A DNA stretch of 7,384 nt, from assembly GCA_015520145.1 (NCBI GenBank), contig WAQR01000269.1, positions 1-7,384 on the forward strand, read 5' to 3'. Source of the DNA: Candidatus Hydrothermarchaeota archaeon. Lineage in GTDB: Archaea; Hydrothermarchaeota; Hydrothermarchaeia; Hydrothermarchaeales; WAQR01. A program made the position numbers and the translations under genes. This document shows, one piece after another, positions 5,215-7,384 of the stretch; within the stretch, counting starts at the first letter, position 1, and every line of letters begins with the position of its first letter. The notes beneath the pieces are model-generated. The model was not told the origin of the DNA. It searched no databases and was given only the letters and a program-made list of their open reading frames with translations.

Positions 5215-5248
5215 TGGAAATCTTTTAATATTCTATTATATTTAAGGG

Positions 5249-5263
5249 TATATAAACTTTTTG
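5249..5263 (-). promoter_or_regulatory. nrdD: BRE/TATA promoter for the nrdD operon
   Basis: On the minus strand CAAAAAG (5263-5257) is followed by TTTATATA (5256-5249), the best BRE plus TATA match in the window. Usual spacing puts the start site near 5226-5229, giving a leader of about 120 nt before the TTG. A second, poorer TATA-like sequence (5150-5142) closer to the gene could give a short leader of about 14 nt that still contains the SD. Confidence 0.6.
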
Positions 5264-5288
5264 AAATAGATTTTTTAACCGAAATAGA
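5263..5288. repeat. Direct repeat of GAAATAGA between the two divergent TATA boxes
   Basis: The 8-mer occurs at 5263-5270 and 5281-5288, 18 bp apart, with TTTTTTAACC between. It lies between the nrdD TATA (5249-5256) and the lrp TATA (5294-5301), the usual place for archaeal activator sites, and could serve both genes. The region is AT-rich, so chance is possible. Confidence 0.35.
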
Positions 5289-5301
5289 GAAAAATATATA
5301 T
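5285..5301 (+). promoter_or_regulatory. BRE/TATA promoter for the Lrp-family gene
   Basis: TAGAGAAAA lies upstream of ATATATATA ending near 5302, matching a purine-rich BRE followed by a TATA box. Usual spacing puts the start site near 5322-5326, giving a leader of about 80 nt. The neighbouring TATATAA at 5249-5255 also reads on this strand but has a poorer BRE. Confidence 0.5.
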
Positions 5302-5351
5302 AATATTAAATAGAAGTGTTACCGTATATGATTGGAATTTCTCTACCAGTT

Positions 5352-5375
5352 AGAAACTCTAAGCAGGAGTTTTTT
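5352..5375 (+). terminator. Leader hairpin with T-run upstream of the Lrp gene (possible attenuator)
   Basis: AAACTC (5354-5359) pairs with GAGTTT (5367-5372) around a 7-nt loop; one G-U and one A-U pair extend it to 8 bp. A run of six T at 5370-5375 forms the 3' side and tail. A competing stem TTAGA/TCTAA (5350-5354 and 5358-5362) overlaps the left arm. It lies about 30 nt before the start codon and could give partial termination of the lrp message. Confidence 0.3.
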
Positions 5376-5394
5376 GACGATTAATTATTAATTT

Positions 5395-5399
5395 GGAGG
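5395..5399 (+). promoter_or_regulatory. Shine-Dalgarno of the Lrp-family gene
   Basis: GGAGG sits 7 nt before the ATG at 5407. An in-frame TTG at 5404 is only 4 nt away, so the ATG is preferred. Confidence 0.75.
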
Positions 5400-5406
5400 A
5401 AGTTTG

Positions 5407-5847
5407 ATGGACGAAGTTGACATGAAGATTCTTGATGTGCTGAAGAAAAATTCGAGGGCCTCTTACAAGGATATAGCAAAACATGCAAAGATATCAGATG
5501 TCGCGGTACACAAGCGGATAAAGAAACTGGAGGAGGGAGTTATCCGGGCATTTACTGTAGCAATCGACCAGAGGAGATACGGGAAGGAGACCACTGCTAT
5601 TATCACCGTGAAGTGTGAGGTTGGAAAGACAGGCGATATCGCAAAGAAGTTGACGGAGATAGAGGATATAACCGAGGTCTATACTACTGTCGGCGAGTAT
5701 GATATCCTGGCAAAGATAAGGACCTCTGATACAGCGGGACTGAGGGATGTCATAGAGAAGGGATTATCGAGGATTGGCGGTATAAATGAGATAAGGACAA
5801 GTATCGTGTTCGAGTGCCTTAAAGAAGATGTCTGTCTTGTGATGTGA
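5407..5847 (+). CDS. Lrp/AsnC-family transcriptional regulator
   Basis: This 146-aa cytoplasmic DNA-binding protein has the usual length and two domains of the family. Residues 2-50 form the N-terminal winged helix: a D5-x-K-I-L start, a helix-turn-helix ending in VAVHKRIKKLEEGVI at 32-46. Residues about 62-140 form the RAM (effector and oligomerisation) domain, with the characteristic TVGEYDIL at 94-101. Such proteins form dimers and octamers and often bind amino acids. The gene is divergent from nrdD across a control region holding several symmetric sites, so self-regulation and control of the nrd operon are reasonable guesses but only that. The start is ATG at 5407, chosen by SD spacing over TTG at 5404. 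No amino-acid pathway gene lies nearby to suggest an effector. It is convergent with the radical SAM gene, 40 bp apart. Confidence 0.93.
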   Translation: MDEVDMKILDVLKKNSRASYKDIAKHAKISDVAVHKRIKKLEEGVIRAFTVAIDQRRYGKETTAIITVKCEVGKTGDIAKKLTEIEDITEVYTTVGEYDILAKIRTSDTAGLRDVIEKGLSRIGGINEIRTSIVFECLKEDVCLVM

Positions 5848-5872
5848 TATCAGTGATGTAACATGTGATGAT
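5839..5872 (+). repeat. Short GTGATGT repeats at the lrp 3' end
   Basis: GTGATGT occurs at 5839-5845 and 5853-5859, with a related GTGATGATGT from 5865. They start in the last lrp codons and fill the 40-bp convergent gap. No clear hairpin plus T-run terminator is seen in this gap for either gene. Confidence 0.3.
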
Positions 5873-5887
5873 GTGGGCGGTGCAAGG

Positions 5888-7384
5888 CTATCCTTTGACC
5901 CTGGAATCGGTATCTGAGTCCAGCATAAACTTTGTTGCCCGGCCTACGATGTCAAAGGTCGCCTCTGGCATGAAGTAGTAGAAATCGTGTTTTAATCTAA
6001 ATTTGGCAAGGGGATGATAGATCTTGAATAACAGGCGTTTGATTGGTGATTCAAAATAGTCGCTGAGGTTTCTATTTGCACCAAAAGATGCATATACAAT
6101 CCGTTTTATCCTGTCTTTCATCTCCTCTGAAAGCCAGGGGCACGCCCTGCTGAAATCCAGCCAATGCTGGTGTCCCCATTCTTCTAATGTCACTGGGGGT
6201 TTGAAGCCATGCTGTATTGCCAGATTGTATATCTCGGTACCCGGATAGGGGTTGAGGATGTTGATATATCGAACTACAGCGTTTGGATTTTCATCTAACA
6301 ATCTGATGTACAGGTGCGTGGTTTGAGAGATGTCGTGTTCTGTTTCTGTGGGGAAACCGATCATGAAGTTATAAATTGGTTTGATGGTGGTGTATTTGCG
6401 CAGTTTTTTGTTGAGGTCTACGACCTGCTCTACGCGTATTTTTTTGTTGATCATGTCAAGGATTCTCTGCGACCCGGATTCCACGCCAAACTGCAGATAT
6501 GTCGCTCCACGCCGTTCAAGCCTCTGTAATTCGTCTCGGCTCATTTTTCCAATTGCATCCACCCTCGCTCCCTGGAAATATAGTTTGATGTCCAGTCCCT
6601 CTTTTTCGATAAGCTCGAATATTTTATTTACCCTTTTTGCGTTTGCAAAGAAATTGTCATCGACGACCTGAAATCCTTTGATTTTATGTTTGTTTACCAG
6701 AAACTTTATCTGTTCCATGACCCTCTCAGGGGACATTGCCCGCCATGTCGAGCGGTTGAAGGTGTTGTTGTAGCAGAATGTGCATCTGTACGGGCACCCT
6801 CTGCTGGTCTGTAACGTGACCGTGCCCTCGTCAAAATGATATTTGTCTTCAGTATATTTTTTGATTTCAATGAGGTTGTAGGGGAGGTCTGGCAGGTCAT
6901 CTAAGTTTGCAAATTCGCGCAGTGGTGCGGATTTTGGTTTTGAGTTTTTTTTGTACCAGAGCCCTCTGATATCACTGAAGTCTGGTTTTCCGTTCTCCAG
7001 TGCTTTTACCAGTTCATAAAGGGTATATTCTCCTTCGCCCTGAACTACGAAATCTATGTTTTTGTCTTGAAGCGTCTGTTCAGGGAGGATTGACGAATGG
7101 ACTCCGCCCCATACGACAGGGATATCTTTATCGTGTTCCTTTACCAATCTGCTCGCTTTTAGGCCGTCCAGGATTGGAATGCCTGTTTTCACGGTTATAC
7201 CAACACATGTAGGGGAGTCTTTCAATTCTTTTATTAATGTCTTTTCCCAGTTGTCTTCCACTCTCATGTCGATAATCTTGATTTTATATCCTTCATGGTT
7301 GAGTACAGACGATGTATAAAGTAGTCCTACTGGCAGGAACATCTGGGTCTTTCCATAGAGTCCATCAGTAGGTTGAATCAATAC
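5888..7384 (-). CDS. B12-binding-domain radical SAM protein (COG1032 type), 5' end outside window
   Basis: The visible part is 498 residues. A TTG at 7381-7379 could be read as a start, but the frame continues to the edge with a Val codon before it, and the visible N-terminus (LIQPTDG, then PVGLLYTSSVL) matches the first strand of this family, so a few residues are probably missing. From the first visible codon: a Rossmann-type cobalamin-binding-like domain at about 1-135 (VVWGGVHSS near 90-97; VVQGEGEYT near 113-121), then a radical SAM domain with C197-x3-C201-x2-C204 in SRGCPYRCTFCYN, VDDNFF near 241-246, FGVESGS near 299-305 and NPYPGTE near 378-384, then a basic C-terminal tail. The canonical DxHxxG cobalamin motif is not visible, so B12 binding would be base-off or lost. 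Such enzymes include methylases and other tailoring enzymes; the substrate cannot be told. No partner gene is in the window. Confidence 0.88.
   Translation of the reverse strand, partial: VLIQPTDGLYGKTQMFLPVGLLYTSSVLNHEGYKIKIIDMRVEDNWEKTLIKELKDSPTCVGITVKTGIPILDGLKASRLVKEHDKDIPVVWGGVHSSILPEQTLQDKNIDFVVQGEGEYTLYELVKALENGKPDFSDIRGLWYKKNSKPKSAPLREFANLDDLPDLPYNLIEIKKYTEDKYHFDEGTVTLQTSRGCPYRCTFCYNNTFNRSTWRAMSPERVMEQIKFLVNKHKIKGFQVVDDNFFANAKRVNKIFELIEKEGLDIKLYFQGARVDAIGKMSRDELQRLERRGATYLQFGVESGSQRILDMINKKIRVEQVVDLNKKLRKYTTIKPIYNFMIGFPTETEHDISQTTHLYIRLLDENPNAVVRYINILNPYPGTEIYNLAIQHGFKPPVTLEEWGHQHWLDFSRACPWLSEEMKDRIKRIVYASFGANRNLSDYFESPIKRLLFKIYHPLAKFRLKHDFYYFMPEATFDIVGRATKFMLDSDTDSRVKG

Larger units (their letters stand above)
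5109..5228 (-). promoter_or_regulatory. Predicted nrdD leader with three successive dyads
   Basis: If transcription begins at the strong promoter, the leader carries three potential stem-loops in order. The first spans 5214-5186: outer arms TGCTC/GAGCA, inner arms TTCGAT/ATCGAA. The second, 5171-5158, pairs CGAGC with GCTCG around a 4-nt loop. The third, 5154-5137, pairs TATCGAT with ATCGATA around ATAA and ends 15 nt before the SD. The TGCTC and GAGCA arms of the first and second can also pair with each other, so alternative folds are possible. The same sequences could instead be DNA operators. No known riboswitch class is recognised, and no NrdR-box pattern is present. Confidence 0.4.

Noticed and set aside
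5118..5406. Bacterial NrdR boxes upstream of nrdD
   Set aside because: The palindromes here are ATCGAT and TGCTC/GAGCA types and do not fit the NrdR consensus; no nrdR-like gene is in the window.
5118..5406. Known riboswitch or cobalamin element in the divergent region
   Set aside because: No recognised conserved core of a known riboswitch class was seen; the dyads do not match a described family that I can identify.
7379..7381. TTG as the true start of the radical SAM gene
   Set aside because: The frame continues to the window edge, and the visible N-terminus begins inside the first conserved strand, so the real start is most likely just outside.

Overview
The window looks like a chromosomal segment from a strictly anaerobic archaeon, probably euryarchaeal and methanogen- or ANME-like by gene content; a closer placement is not justified from sequence alone. 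The pointers are BRE/TATA-type promoters with no bacterial -35/-10 pattern, TTG start codons behind good Shine-Dalgarno (SD) sequences, a membrane-anchored winged-helix regulator of the archaeal COG2512 type, an Lrp/AsnC regulator, an archaeal-style class III ribonucleotide reductase with a doubled ATP-cone, and a tiny CPSC redoxin. No tRNA, rRNA, CRISPR array, transposase or other mobile element was seen.

Layout, left to right: a stand-alone CheY-like receiver (44-424, +), convergent with a signal-anchor / cell-wall-binding-repeat-like / transmembrane / wHTH regulator (437-1381, -). Next comes a gap of about 215 bp with a G-rich tract, a 10-bp inverted repeat and possible tiny ORFs (1382-1597). 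An anaerobic ribonucleotide reductase operon follows on the minus strand, in transcription order: nrdD (5108-2823), an unrecognised 44-aa protein (2784-2650, missed by simple length cut-offs), a CPSC thioredoxin/glutaredoxin-like protein (2631-2365) and nrdG (2368-1598, ATGA overlap with the redoxin). A 298-bp divergent control region (5109-5406) separates nrdD from an Lrp/AsnC regulator (5407-5847, +). Last is the 3' part of a B12-binding-type radical SAM protein (5888 to the window edge, -), whose start lies outside the window.

The genes suggest an oxygen-independent dNTP-supply module. NrdG uses SAM and a 4Fe-4S cluster to make the glycyl radical on NrdD, NrdD reduces ribonucleotides, and the linked redoxin is the obvious candidate reductant. 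The Lrp-type protein is a candidate local regulator. The membrane wHTH protein downstream could link an extracytoplasmic signal to transcription, but its targets are unknown.

The most interesting non-coding signal is the nrdD-lrp divergent region. A strong minus-strand TATA box predicts a leader of about 120 nt ahead of nrdD that carries three successive dyads. The last lies just upstream of the SD and overlaps a second TATA-like sequence. Between the two opposing TATA boxes sits a repeated 8-mer. This could be a set of protein operators or a cis-acting structured leader; the sequence alone cannot decide.
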